46,820 bases of DNA, from assembly GCA_027309085.1 (NCBI GenBank), contig DAIDDL010000033.1:1-46820 (forward strand), in the 5' to 3' direction. Below the pieces are notes generated by a model. That model was not told where the DNA came from, searched no databases, and saw nothing but the letters and a program-made list of their open reading frames with translations. Both the position numbers and the translations under genes were made by a program. Shown one piece after another: positions 9,123 to 17,386 of the stretch. Numbering within the stretch: position 1 is the first letter of the stretch; the number at the start of each line of letters is the position of its first letter. This stretch comes from Sulfobacillus sp. Its GTDB lineage: Bacteria > Bacillota > Sulfobacillia > Sulfobacillales > Sulfobacillaceae.

Positions 9123-9663
9123 GCGATTCACTCCCCGCACTCCTATAGTGACAGTCTATGGCATTTGGTCTGGCAGGGTCACAAGTTCGCAAAACCCTTT
9201 TCAGTGTACCATTTTCGGACATCAGAACAGACAAAGAAGACTCAAGGCATCTGCTTTTGGGGCGAATCGGAATTTTTGCGCATATTAAACCGCCGTTCGC
9301 CGCTCACCATTTTTAATGACGAGCGGCGAACGGCGCTACAATAACCCAGTCAGTTTTTTGGTGAGGAGGTGGCGTCCCGTAAATCGCAGAGCCTAGTCAG
9401 TGAGCAGTTGTCCTAGACAGTGTGCCCAGGACGTCCTAAAAGACAGCAAGGGAACGGTTCCCAGTACTGATTTTGCCTGTGTTTCCCTGTACTGCCCGAA
9501 AGACAATAAGGCCATCCCGGCACTCTGACCAAAACTGCGCCCGAATGTGTATGGCCAAGATCCTCTTGGGTGGTGTGACCCCGCCCCGGAAAGTCTTCGG
9601 AATTGCTCCGGACCTTGTGCGCAATTGGTCACAGAGCCCCTCGGCACACGGCCGCCGGCCATT
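9123..9663. other. Gene-free interval with one long perfect hairpin
   Basis: No convincing gene lies here. Short ORFs on both strands (for example 9473-9676 on + and 9436-9624 on -) lack ribosome binding sites and family features. The one clear structure is the hairpin at 9291-9335, listed separately. A GGTGAGGAGGTGG run (9359-9371) looks like a ribosome binding site on the + strand but no ORF of useful length follows. Confidence 0.6.
9291..9335. repeat. Perfect 15-bp inverted repeat with 15-base loop
   Basis: The arm CGCCGTTCGCCGCTC (9291-9305) is exactly complementary to 9321-9335, with a 15-base AT-rich loop (9306-9320). No T run follows directly on either strand, so it is not a standard terminator. 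It lies in the gap between two minus-strand genes. A repetitive extragenic palindrome, a transposon remnant or an RNA element are all possible. Confidence 0.85.
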
Positions 9664-11046
9664 TCATTCCAGGTGAGGAGCGGCGGAAAATAGGGCATAC
9701 ACTGCTAAAGTCACAGCAAACCCGAGAATAAAGCCAAGTGATGAATCTGCGAAAATGCCCCGGGCCAGGGGGCCCGTAAAAATCTCCGTAGAGGTCGTCG
9801 CCAGAGATACACACAATCCCAAAAGCCACGCGATAAGGGCGCTCAGCCGGACATCCGGGATCCGGTAATTCCCTTGAGCGACAATCTTGCGGGAATCCCA
9901 AAGGAAGATTGCAGCCCACGGAGCGAGAACCCCCGCAAGCAGAGTCAGAAAGGCCTCGAATGTGCCAATAAAGCTCTGGGCTCTGAGCAGGATAAATAAA
10001 CTGGCCCCGATAGACAGGACGGCATCGACAAAGATTGTGCGGGACCGCGGAATCTTTACGCCCAATGCCAGCAGACTCATGCCCGAGGAGTATACGTCCA
10101 AGATATCGGCCGTAATGATGCCACCGATAGCTACTAGCAGATAGGGAATGGCAGCCCATGCTGGCAGGACGTGGTCGATGATGCTTACCGGGTTGGCGGC
10201 GGAATCTAAAGAGGGCATGGAACTGGCCAGCAGAACTCCCAGCCCCATGAGGAAAACTCCGGGGATTACAGCTCCCCAGGTTGTGGCGCCCACAACTTTC
10301 CGGTGGCTGGTGCCGGACGGAAGATAGCGGGTATAATCGGATGCCGTATTGACCCAAGAGAGGCCGCTTGCGGCAATAACGATAGACGTTGCCGGAATGA
10401 CACCCCTCAGCCAGGACCCATCTTTAGCGGACATCAGGGCCGCCCAGTGTACGTGCGGCAACAGGAGGATGAAGACACCGATGGTCATCACTCCAAATAG
10501 GTAAGAAAATAAGGTCTGAATCACGACAATGGTAGCATGCCCCAAAAACGCAACCGTAAATGCCACAATAGTAACGACGCCCAGGGAAATAAGGATGGAA
10601 GGAGTGCCGAAGGGCATGTGAAACGCGAGAGCCAGTGTACTCTCACTGGCAAACACGGCAATCACCAGCATCACCGTCTCCCAGCCCACCAAATTCAGCC
10701 ACGAAATCAAGCTGGGCGCCTTGTTGGCCACACGTCCAAAGGACTGGGCCGACAAGACCATTGTAGGCTGGCCAGTCTCCATTCCGGGCAGGCCGAAATG
10801 GCCTACGAGCACGAACGAAAAAAGTCCGACGAGCGGAATGAGACTTTGCCAGAACGACAGGCCGAAACTAAAAATTACCGCTCCCACTACAATCAGGGTA
10901 ATATTCAAATTCCCGGCAAACCAAATCCAGAAAACATTGCGGGGAGATCCCCTGCGCTCTTCCCCGGGAACGGGGTTGACGCCATTTTTTTCAATATGCC
11001 AGGCGTTAGTGTGGCAAGATGGATCGTGCGAACGGTGTTCAACCAT
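9664..11046 (-). CDS. cytX: NCS1-family permease, HMP/thiamine-precursor transporter
   Basis: A 460-residue membrane protein of the nucleobase:cation symporter-1 family. It has about 12 predicted membrane segments, an N-terminal GEERRGSPRNVFWIWFAGN entry motif and internal segments like those of cytosine permease CodB (ASDYTRYLP near the middle). On sequence alone it could be a cytosine or purine permease. The TPP riboswitch in its leader points instead to CytX, the NCS1 member assigned to uptake of the thiamine pyrimidine HMP. The ATG at 11046 has GAGGAG about 11 bases upstream. It is transcribed alone. It fits the TPP-controlled thiC operon at 39.5-45.5 kb. Confidence 0.88.
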   Translation of the reverse strand: MVEHRSHDPSCHTNAWHIEKNGVNPVPGEERRGSPRNVFWIWFAGNLNITLIVVGAVIFSFGLSFWQSLIPLVGLFSFVLVGHFGLPGMETGQPTMVLSAQSFGRVANKAPSLISWLNLVGWETVMLVIAVFASESTLALAFHMPFGTPSILISLGVVTIVAFTVAFLGHATIVVIQTLFSYLFGVMTIGVFILLLPHVHWAALMSAKDGSWLRGVIPATSIVIAASGLSWVNTASDYTRYLPSGTSHRKVVGATTWGAVIPGVFLMGLGVLLASSMPSLDSAANPVSIIDHVLPAWAAIPYLLVAIGGIITADILDVYSSGMSLLALGVKIPRSRTIFVDAVLSIGASLFILLRAQSFIGTFEAFLTLLAGVLAPWAAIFLWDSRKIVAQGNYRIPDVRLSALIAWLLGLCVSLATTSTEIFTGPLARGIFADSSLGFILGFAVTLAVYALFSAAPHLE

Positions 11047-11164
11047 GAAAAATCCTACTCCTCAAAAGCCCTCTCGGGCAGCAGATACACAGATCAGGAT
11101 GAAGTGGAACTTTCTGGGAGGCTGGGAAAAGAGTAGAGGGATAAAGCTCTTTTCCTGAGTGATA

Positions 11165-11246
11165 ACACTGTTCTTTGCCGGAATTGCCCGGCCAAGTTCA
11201 AGGGTTGGCATCCTGCCTCTCAGCGCTTTTGGCACCCCTAGTGTCC
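11165..11246 (-). promoter_or_regulatory. TPP riboswitch (THI element) of cytX
   Basis: Reading the minus strand, the conserved TPP aptamer pieces appear in order: CACTAGGGGTGCC, then GCTGAGAG, then ACCCTTGAAC, then GGGCAATTCCGGC, with ACACT/AGTGT closing the basal helix (P1). These match the THI-box consensus closely. The expression platform lies in 11047-11164. It contains a hairpin with GGAAAAGAG/CTCTTTTCC arms and a small GCCC-GAGA-GGGC-TTTT stem (11064-11079) abutting the GAGGAG ribosome binding site, so control could be by termination or by blocking initiation. TPP binding should reduce permease synthesis. Confidence 0.93.
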
Positions 11247-11253
11247 ATTTTTC

Positions 11254-11262
11254 ATGATAGCA
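11254..11262 (-). promoter_or_regulatory. Extended -10 promoter for the cytX leader
   Basis: TGCTATCAT on the minus strand is an extended -10 element located 8 bases before the aptamer, so transcription would start at the riboswitch. I see no good -35 box at the normal distance, which is usual for extended -10 promoters. Confidence 0.45.
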
Positions 11263-11893
11263 CAGTATCGGGTCCGCTGGCAGGCAAAAATAGTATCCGT
11301 TTAAAATCCCCCGTACGCTGGCATTCTCCCTGCAACATCAGTTTTCAATAGGGCGGGTGGCTGCGCCACCTGCGGCGGTGCCCAGAATTCTCTTGAAATT
11401 TGGCGCCCGGTGAGGCCATCCCCCGTCTCCGCCATCATGGTCCGTTTACGTTTGATGCATGAGCGACGCCTTTCTTGGTGTCTGAATTATGGCGCAATGT
11501 CACAGGCCATCTGCCCAGCGCCACGATGCAAATGACATGAGAAAGACGCCGCAATAAGCAAAGGCCGACACGAGCGGACCATTGAGTCGCCGGCTCTGCG
11601 TCCTGGCAACGGAGACAACATCCACACCATGGCTCGCGAGGAGCGCCTCCGTTCGCGGCACGAGGGAGAAAGACTGTGCCGCGCCAGACGCGAGCGTCGG
11701 CGTTGGGAATTTAGCCACGGAAAATAGCCATCCCATATTCGGCTCCTGCGCTCCCCGGGGGCTATGCGCTCTAAACGGCTTGACAGCCGTTCTTCCTGCC
11801 ATCCATCCCATCACGATTTGAGGCCTGCCCATCCTCTAAGAGGTTATTCCACCGGGCTGCCAAGCCGCGTTGTATTGGGATGCCTGCATGTGG
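11263..11893. other. Gene-free interval
   Basis: I find no gene I can support. A 110-codon minus-strand ORF (11500-11832) has one hydrophobic stretch near its C-terminus, but its start codon abuts the only ribosome-binding-like sequence and it resembles no family I know. A short hairpin, GGTGGC-TGC-GCCACC, is at 11356-11370. The interval could hold a decayed gene. Confidence 0.5.
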
Positions 11894-12121
11894 TTACAGC
11901 TCCCTGCCGCGGACATTGGGAACGACAGGAGGAGACGGCTCGGTGACAGATAATCCAGGCTCCCGTGCAGACCATTCGTCTGTGAGCATTTTCACGTCGT
12001 GGGTCAACTGCCGGCTTTTACGCAGCATTTTAAACATGAACCCGAACATGATCAAAAACAGACCCGTGTAGGCCAGAAAGAGAAACGCCAAGTACATTTT
12101 CTCCTGCGCAGTCATCATCAT
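11894..12121 (-). CDS. ccmD: CcmD-like small membrane protein
   Basis: A 75-residue protein with one membrane helix (about residues 9-31) followed by a basic, helical cytoplasmic tail. CcmD has this build and stabilises the CcmABC-CcmE complex that loads heme onto CcmE. Sequence similarity in this family is weak, so the assignment rests on size, topology and position as the last gene of the ccm cluster, 49 bases after ccmC. AAGGAGGA lies 10 bases before the ATG. Confidence 0.65.
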   Translation of the reverse strand: MMMTAQEKMYLAFLFLAYTGLFLIMFGFMFKMLRKSRQLTHDVKMLTDEWSAREPGLSVTEPSPPVVPNVRGREL

Positions 12122-12170
12122 CGTAGTTTTTCCTCCTTCGTTTCCTTGGAACCCGTATGCTCGCTCCCGT

Positions 12171-12860
12171 TCAGGGTCCTGTCCGTGTTCTCACGGCATT
12201 TTTCACGGCAGCGATGCCCATCTCCGCATGCAAAAACCGAATTCTAATAACCATCCAGGCGAGAAACAGCCCAGTCAACGCGATCATGGAGACCACCATC
12301 GCATCAGCCATCCGGGGATCCATGTTCACCCCGTGCGCGGTAATCACGACGGGGTGAATGGAATGCCACCAGCGGATAGCCATGTAGTCAACCGGCACGT
12401 CGGCAAAGGCGACAAGCGCTAGTACAGCCGAATATGCGGCACGGCGGGCCGGGTTGTCTGAACTTTCCCTGAGCAGCAGGTATCCGGCAAACAGCACCCA
12501 CAGAATCAAGGTCGCAGTCAGCCGCGGGTCCCATGTCCACCAGACTCCCCACGCCGCCCGTCCCCACAGCGTGCCGCTCAGCATGACCATGCTCGTAAAG
12601 ACGGTGCCGATTTCTGCTGAAGCGGCCGCCCACACATCCCAGGCGAGATTCCGGGTCAGCAGATAGCCGGCACTGGCGGCCGCTGTCACACTGAACGCTA
12701 GTGCGACCACCAATGCGGCTCCCATATGGAAATAAAATATGCGCTGGCTGGCTCCGAGCACGCGGTCGTCGGGAGTCCAGATGAAATCCATGTAGAGCGC
12801 CAGCAGCATGGTTGGCAGTAGAAGCCAGTACCAGCCATCATGGCGAAAAATTTTTGCCAC
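12171..12860 (-). CDS. ccmC: Heme-handling membrane protein CcmC
   Basis: CcmC holds heme through two external histidines and a tryptophan-rich loop, and passes it to CcmE during cytochrome c maturation. The 229-residue protein has six predicted membrane helices, the tryptophan-rich signature WGVWWTWDPRLT, and candidate heme-ligand histidines before and after it (in RIFYFHMGAA and WWHSIHPVV). The GTG at 12860 is chosen because GGGAGG lies 7 bases upstream, inside the end of ccmB. An ATG at 12875 lacks a site. Confidence 0.92.
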   Translation of the reverse strand: MAKIFRHDGWYWLLLPTMLLALYMDFIWTPDDRVLGASQRIFYFHMGAALVVALAFSVTAAASAGYLLTRNLAWDVWAAASAEIGTVFTSMVMLSGTLWGRAAWGVWWTWDPRLTATLILWVLFAGYLLLRESSDNPARRAAYSAVLALVAFADVPVDYMAIRWWHSIHPVVITAHGVNMDPRMADAMVVSMIALTGLFLAWMVIRIRFLHAEMGIAAVKNAVRTRTGP

Positions 12861-12862
12861 GG

Positions 12863-13546
12863 CTATACCTCCCATAAATAGTCATACAGCATCAAGGGCA
12901 GGGCCATAAAAATGGCATCGTAACCCATCAGTCCGTGAATCCACAGCCAGGGACTTCCCCTGCCCCGGACCAACATGTCCGCAGTGGCTTGCACCGCGGT
13001 GATCATGACCGGAATCTCCAGGGGAATCAGCAAGGTAGTGAGGATCAGGTCCCCCGACGGCATCTGCGCGCCAATCATGGAGAACAATGTCCCCACTTCT
13101 ACAAATCCTAGCGCGCCGAGGGTCAATACCAGTGCCAGCAGTCCCCAACGCTTTGGCCACGGTTCCTGAAGCAAGGCGAAAAAGATCGGCGTGGATGCCG
13201 CCTCGACCAGCACCATAAAAATGAGTGAACCGGCCATCTTGGCTAAATAGACGGCGGTCCTGTCGCCAGGCGCCAGAATCAAGCCAGTCAAGGTCTCCTC
13301 AGGCATCTCGTGTCCAAAAATCGTTTTCATGCCTATCATGCCCGCAAACAGGAACGCCATCCATAAAATCCCGGGAAATGCGGCACTGATGCGGGCAGAC
13401 GGGGAGCCCATGGCAAAGGCAAAGAGAAACACGGTCATAAGCACAAAAGCCATCATGGCTACCCACCGGTCCTTCGTGCGCATTTCCATAGTCCAGTCTT
13501 TTTGCAGTATCCACCAGAATTTACGAATGGTGCCAGCCTCCCGCAT
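12863..13546 (-). CDS. ccmB: Cytochrome c maturation ABC permease CcmB
   Basis: A 227-residue integral membrane protein with about six helices, matching CcmB, the permease partner of the CcmA ATPase. Together with CcmC they release holo-CcmE using ATP. The N-terminal region (about residues 10-30) is a charged amphipathic segment and later helices carry the LLLPLEIPVMI-like segment (here LLIPLEIPVMI) typical of the family. The start lies 26 bases inside the end of ccmA, so the genes are co-translated. Confidence 0.92.
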   Translation of the reverse strand: MREAGTIRKFWWILQKDWTMEMRTKDRWVAMMAFVLMTVFLFAFAMGSPSARISAAFPGILWMAFLFAGMIGMKTIFGHEMPEETLTGLILAPGDRTAVYLAKMAGSLIFMVLVEAASTPIFFALLQEPWPKRWGLLALVLTLGALGFVEVGTLFSMIGAQMPSGDLILTTLLIPLEIPVMITAVQATADMLVRGRGSPWLWIHGLMGYDAIFMALPLMLYDYLWEV

Positions 13547-14252
13547 CCAACTGGTCCTGGCAAACGCTGGCTAGATACTCAGGAGCCACTGCCGAGAGAT
13601 CGGACCACCACGTGAGCTGGCCGCGGTCCATGATGGCCACGGCATCTGCGATGCGCATGACCTCGTCCACACGGTGGGAAATCATCACGATGCTCCGGCC
13701 CGCCCCCTTTATCTCATCCAGCACGCCATCCAGAAGCTGCCGCCCCGCGAAGTCAAGGCCGGTATACGGCTCATCTAGCAGCACGAGCTCCGGGCCGCTG
13801 AGAAGCATGCGCGCGATAGCAGCGCGCTGCAGCATTCCCCGCGAGAAAGTTCGTATGGGATCATCTTGAGACCATCCCAAACCCACGCGCCGGAGAACAG
13901 CGGCAGCGTGCTCGGCGGGTTGGCCCATTCCCCAGAGCCGCGCGTAAAACATTAGATTCTCCCTCGCACTGAATGCCGGGTACAGAAACGACTGGTGTCC
14001 CAGAAACCCTATCCGCCTGTCGCTTTTGGCCTCCTTATCCACCCGGGCGCCGAATCGCCGCAGTTCTCCCTGAGAAGGGGCCCAAAGACCGCTGAGAATT
14101 CTCAAGAGAGTGGTTTTTCCAGCGCCGTTGGGTCCCATAATGGCCAAACTTGTTCCGGGCGCCATCGTCAGGGAAATATCCCGAAGAATGGCGGTGTCGC
14201 CAATGCTTTTCCCCATGTGTGAGGCCTGGATGACGGGAACCGTCTGACTCAC
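13521..14252 (-). CDS. ccmA: Cytochrome c maturation ATPase CcmA
   Basis: A 243-residue ABC ATPase. It has Walker A (GPNGAGKTT, about residues 40-48), an ABC signature variant FSRGMLQRAAIAR, Walker B with LVLLDEPYTGLD, and the switch histidine in ISHRVDE. It powers heme release from the CcmC-CcmE complex. The start is a GTG at 14252, which overlaps its own AGGGAGG site, so initiation may be inefficient. The next in-frame ATG (14216) would cut into the conserved first strand. It sits 8 bases after the upstream unknown gene. Confidence 0.92.
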   Translation of the reverse strand: MSQTVPVIQASHMGKSIGDTAILRDISLTMAPGTSLAIMGPNGAGKTTLLRILSGLWAPSQGELRRFGARVDKEAKSDRRIGFLGHQSFLYPAFSARENLMFYARLWGMGQPAEHAAAVLRRVGLGWSQDDPIRTFSRGMLQRAAIARMLLSGPELVLLDEPYTGLDFAGRQLLDGVLDEIKGAGRSIVMISHRVDEVMRIADAVAIMDRGQLTWWSDLSAVAPEYLASVCQDQLDAGGWHHS

Positions 14253-14260
14253 CTCCCTAA

Positions 14261-15088
14261 CTACGGAATCTGGCGGTGGTCCCAGACCCGCTGCAGTGCG
14301 GCCACCAATCCCCGCTTCTCTTGTTTGTAGACGTCATCCGGAATCTCTCCCCGGCGGTGTGCAGCTTCCGTGCTGGCGAGCGCCCCCAGCAGCTGGGACC
14401 GGAGCTTTCCCATGTCGCTAAACATGGCCCCTATTGGCTTCCAGCGCCAGCTGGCGATTCCCGCCAAAAGAGCTGAGCCAGCCATCAGAGCCACCAACAG
14501 TGCCCGGGCCCATGCGGGGCCTGTAAGGCCATGAGGATCAGGGGGGCTGGCAGAAGCGGCCGCCGGGCCCTCCAATACCAGCGGCAGCGACTGTCCCGGC
14601 GCCACATTGGTAGTCACATACTCCTCAAACACGGGGCTGTCCGCCACGCCGGGAATCTTTCCCTGATCTTTCAAAGCCAGAGAAGGGTTCAGCACTGCAG
14701 GCACGTCTAAACTGCCGGGAACCAGGAGCGCCACCGTACCCGTCGCAAAGTACGCCGGGATAGGGTAACTCCCGGAACGGCCATTCCACGGCACGTCATA
14801 CCGTACGGCAAACTTTGCCGGGCTGCCCTTCATGACCAGATAGCCAGGTCCCTGCCTGAGCACCGAGGCCGACACCACTTGAATGCGGGCGGCGTGCGCC
14901 ATAATGCCGGCCACCGGATGAGGAGCGGGCCGCTCCATCGTGACTTGCTCGTAAACGGCTAGATGTCCTTTGGCCGGCAGCATCACGAGCATTTCCAGCC
15001 TGATAGCGCTCGAGCCAGCCGCTTGGCTGGCAGTTGCGGGCAACACTGCCAACGCCATCCCTGCCAGCCCAATCCAGACCGACCTCAT
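14261..15088 (-). CDS. Exported membrane-anchored protein of the ccm cluster, unknown
   Basis: A 275-residue protein with an N-terminal signal peptide (about residues 1-24, ending near AxxASQAAG). An extracytoplasmic beta-rich domain follows (about 25-190). Then come one membrane helix (about 198-220) and a charged C-terminal tail with LLGALASTEAAHRRGEI and DDVYKQEKRGL, which resembles short helical tails in CcmI/CcmH-type proteins. I do not recognise the extracytoplasmic domain. Position inside the ccm cluster, with an ATGA overlap to the preceding gene, implies a part in heme delivery or apocytochrome handling. The start at 15088 has GGGAGG upstream; the longer reading adds a segment without a signal. 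Confidence 0.75.
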   Translation of the reverse strand: MRSVWIGLAGMALAVLPATASQAAGSSAIRLEMLVMLPAKGHLAVYEQVTMERPAPHPVAGIMAHAARIQVVSASVLRQGPGYLVMKGSPAKFAVRYDVPWNGRSGSYPIPAYFATGTVALLVPGSLDVPAVLNPSLALKDQGKIPGVADSPVFEEYVTTNVAPGQSLPLVLEGPAAASASPPDPHGLTGPAWARALLVALMAGSALLAGIASWRWKPIGAMFSDMGKLRSQLLGALASTEAAHRRGEIPDDVYKQEKRGLVAALQRVWDHRQIP

Positions 15089-15336
15089 TGCGGACCCTCC
15101 CGCGGTATCCGGGACGATCCGCAATGAGGACACCCGAGGGCCCCTAGATGATCCCCCTGTCCTCCACAGGCGGGACAGTACCGCTGCAACTCATGGAGAA
15201 GATCGTCATGAAAACCACCCCCGGGTCTGCTCTCCGGGACCGGCTCAATTGGACGCGCGTCGCGGGCTGTTTGCGCAGGCAGATAAATCAGGGCAAAAAC
15301 CGCCAAGGACAGGAGAATCGCTAGAAAGTCAATCAT
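15085..15336 (-). CDS. Small membrane protein with a zinc ribbon, ccm cluster
   Basis: An 83-residue protein with an N-terminal membrane helix (about residues 1-22) and a C-terminal four-cysteine knuckle, RYCPACGGQ then GCPHCG (CxxC-x11-CxxC). The pairs could bind zinc or, in a maturation context, act as thiol redox pairs. CcmH proteins carry an LRCxxCQ motif, and the first pair here (YCPACGGQ) is loosely similar, but the second pair is not a CcmH feature. The start overlaps the ccmF stop by 8 bases and is preceded by GGGAGG. The overlaps on both sides show that it belongs to the ccm unit. Confidence 0.8.
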   Translation of the reverse strand: MIDFLAILLSLAVFALIYLPAQTARDARPIEPVPESRPGGGFHDDLLHELQRYCPACGGQGDHLGALGCPHCGSSRIPREGPQ

Positions 15337-17371
15337 GGCCGGACCTCCCATGAGCGGCTGCCAGAATGGACCGGCCACGCCGCTGGGTATCCTCCCCCGT
15401 GAATTCCCATGCCCTCACAAGGGCCGCGTCCCCGTGCGGCGGCGCCCCCATGGCCAGCAGTGTGCCCGCCACCAGCACATACATGCCTATCCAGATCCAA
15501 CTCACCATCGGGTTGACAAAAATTTGGATGGTGGCTGCCTGATGTCCGGGAGTGCCTTCGAGCACCAGGTACAAATCCTCCATCACCCCACTGTCAATGG
15601 CCACCGTTGCCACAGGTTGAGCGCTGCCCCGGAAGAATTCGAGACCGGGATCCTCCCGAACAACCCGCCCTCCTCTTTCGACATCCAGCCGCGCATCCAG
15701 AAGCTGGTATCCCCCGTGGCTGCTTGTGCCTAGACCCCGGTACATCATCCGGTATCCCCTCATAGCGATTTGCTGCCCCGGCCGCAGAGTCGTCGTCATC
15801 GCCAGGTTATTGGTGTGCGACCCCACCACCCCGAGCACGATGATCAGAAACGCCAGATGGGCGGTATAGCCTCCATACCGCCTGCGGTTGTTGTTTACGG
15901 TTTCATATAGAGCCAGCATCCATCCCGGAGTCCCAGACCTCCTTCGTGCCCGGGCCGCCCGGTACAATTCCTGAACCATCGAGGCCGCTGCAAACACACT
16001 CACGCCTACTCCCCCGCACTGCAATACGGTGTGAAACCCTTGCGTATAGGCGAGGACACCCGCCGCCAGTCCGACAGCCCACGGCACCCCCAAGCGGCGG
16101 ACAACTTGGCGGAGCCGTGCGGCCCGCCACCCGATAACGGGAGCAGCCCCCAGCATCAGTACCAGGACCAGAAAAATGGGTACGCTGAGGCTGTTGAAAA
16201 AATGCACCGTCAACACCACTGTCGTACCAAGCACGGCCTTCGAAATGACGGGATAAAAAGTCCCCACCAGGACGACCGCCGCCAGAGAGGCAAACAGCAT
16301 GTTAATCAGCAGATAGATGCCCTCTTTCGAAAACGCCGTGGTCAGCGCCATTTTGTCGCGCAGCTGGTCCCTCCGCAAAACCAGCACGATGAGAGCTCCC
16401 GCCGCAGCTGTCCAGAACAGCCCGACAAAATAGGGGCCGACTCCCGTACCCGTAAACGAGTGCACAGAATTCTTCAAGACCCCGCTGCGGGTAATATAAG
16501 TGCCGACCAGTGTGAGCAGAAAACTGCTAATCCCCAACAGGGCCGTCCACCAGCGAAACATCCCCCGGCGCTCTTCTATCTGCAGCGCATGGAGAAAGGC
16601 CGTGGCGGCTAGCCACGGCATTAATGAGGCATTTTCCACAGGGTCCCATTCCCAATATCCGCCCCATCCCAACTCCATGTAGGCCCACATCCCGCCCAAA
16701 ATGATGGCAGCCGACAGAAACATCCATGAGAACAGCATCCAACGCCTGATCACAGGCACCCATTCCACGGACGGCATCCGGGTCCATAACGCTGCTATTA
16801 GATATGCCGCCGGCACTGCCATGCCAATCAGGCCAATGTACATCGCCGGCGGGTGAATGGTCATCACAAGATTTTGCAGCAGCGGGTCCAGCCCCGCGCC
16901 GTTGACAGGGTTTCCCGGAACCATGCGAAACGGATTCACCACGAGGTTCGACATGCCGGTAAAGAACACCAGCAGACTCGCCAATATCGGCACCGCCAAA
17001 GGCGTCATGCGGTTCTCGCGAGGCCAGCTTCGCCACGCGGCGAAAGCGGTATACAGAGACAGGATCCATCCCCAAAACAGGACGGACCCGGCATCTCCCC
17101 CCCAGAGCGCTCCCATTTTGAACAGGAGGGGAAGTGCCCGGTCGGTGTGATTATAGACCGCTTGAACCTGGTAATCTCCTGCGACCATGAGGTATTCTAG
17201 AACCAACACCGCGAATGTCAAGGCCAGGGCTATGGCAACAGCTGCCCCGCGCGTGCTTTCCTTGAGGCGGGCTGATTGTGCACGGTAATTCCATGCGCCT
17301 ATTCCTGCGGTATAAAAGGCACTGGCCCCCGCAAGAAAAAGGGCATAACGCCCCAATTCCGGCATATTCAC
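15329..17371 (-). CDS. ccmF: Cytochrome c heme lyase subunit CcmF
   Basis: A 680-residue polytopic protein of the HemeHandling/CcmF family that attaches heme from CcmE to apocytochrome c. It contains the tryptophan-rich WD domain (GGYWEWDPVENASLMPW, about residues 235-251), conserved histidines flanking it (MTIHPPAMYIG and TAFLHAL), and a large C-terminal extracytoplasmic part, as in bacterial CcmF. The start is given at the GTG (17371) because GGGGTGG lies 6 bases upstream; the ATG at 17365 is nearly as likely. It follows ccmE by 15 bases. Confidence 0.95.
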   Translation of the reverse strand: MNMPELGRYALFLAGASAFYTAGIGAWNYRAQSARLKESTRGAAVAIALALTFAVLVLEYLMVAGDYQVQAVYNHTDRALPLLFKMGALWGGDAGSVLFWGWILSLYTAFAAWRSWPRENRMTPLAVPILASLLVFFTGMSNLVVNPFRMVPGNPVNGAGLDPLLQNLVMTIHPPAMYIGLIGMAVPAAYLIAALWTRMPSVEWVPVIRRWMLFSWMFLSAAIILGGMWAYMELGWGGYWEWDPVENASLMPWLAATAFLHALQIEERRGMFRWWTALLGISSFLLTLVGTYITRSGVLKNSVHSFTGTGVGPYFVGLFWTAAAGALIVLVLRRDQLRDKMALTTAFSKEGIYLLINMLFASLAAVVLVGTFYPVISKAVLGTTVVLTVHFFNSLSVPIFLVLVLMLGAAPVIGWRAARLRQVVRRLGVPWAVGLAAGVLAYTQGFHTVLQCGGVGVSVFAAASMVQELYRAARARRRSGTPGWMLALYETVNNNRRRYGGYTAHLAFLIIVLGVVGSHTNNLAMTTTLRPGQQIAMRGYRMMYRGLGTSSHGGYQLLDARLDVERGGRVVREDPGLEFFRGSAQPVATVAIDSGVMEDLYLVLEGTPGHQAATIQIFVNPMVSWIWIGMYVLVAGTLLAMGAPPHGDAALVRAWEFTGEDTQRRGRSILAAAHGRSGHD

Positions 17372-17386
17372 CCATTTCCACCCCGT

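Noticed and set aside
9436-9676. Small ORFs on both strands upstream of the cytX stop
   Set aside because: No ribosome binding sites and no recognisable family; they mirror each other in GC-rich DNA.
11500-11832. 110-codon minus-strand ORF with a hydrophobic C-terminal stretch
   Set aside because: The start codon touches the only ribosome-binding-like sequence, an opposing ORF of similar size covers it, and no family is recognisable.
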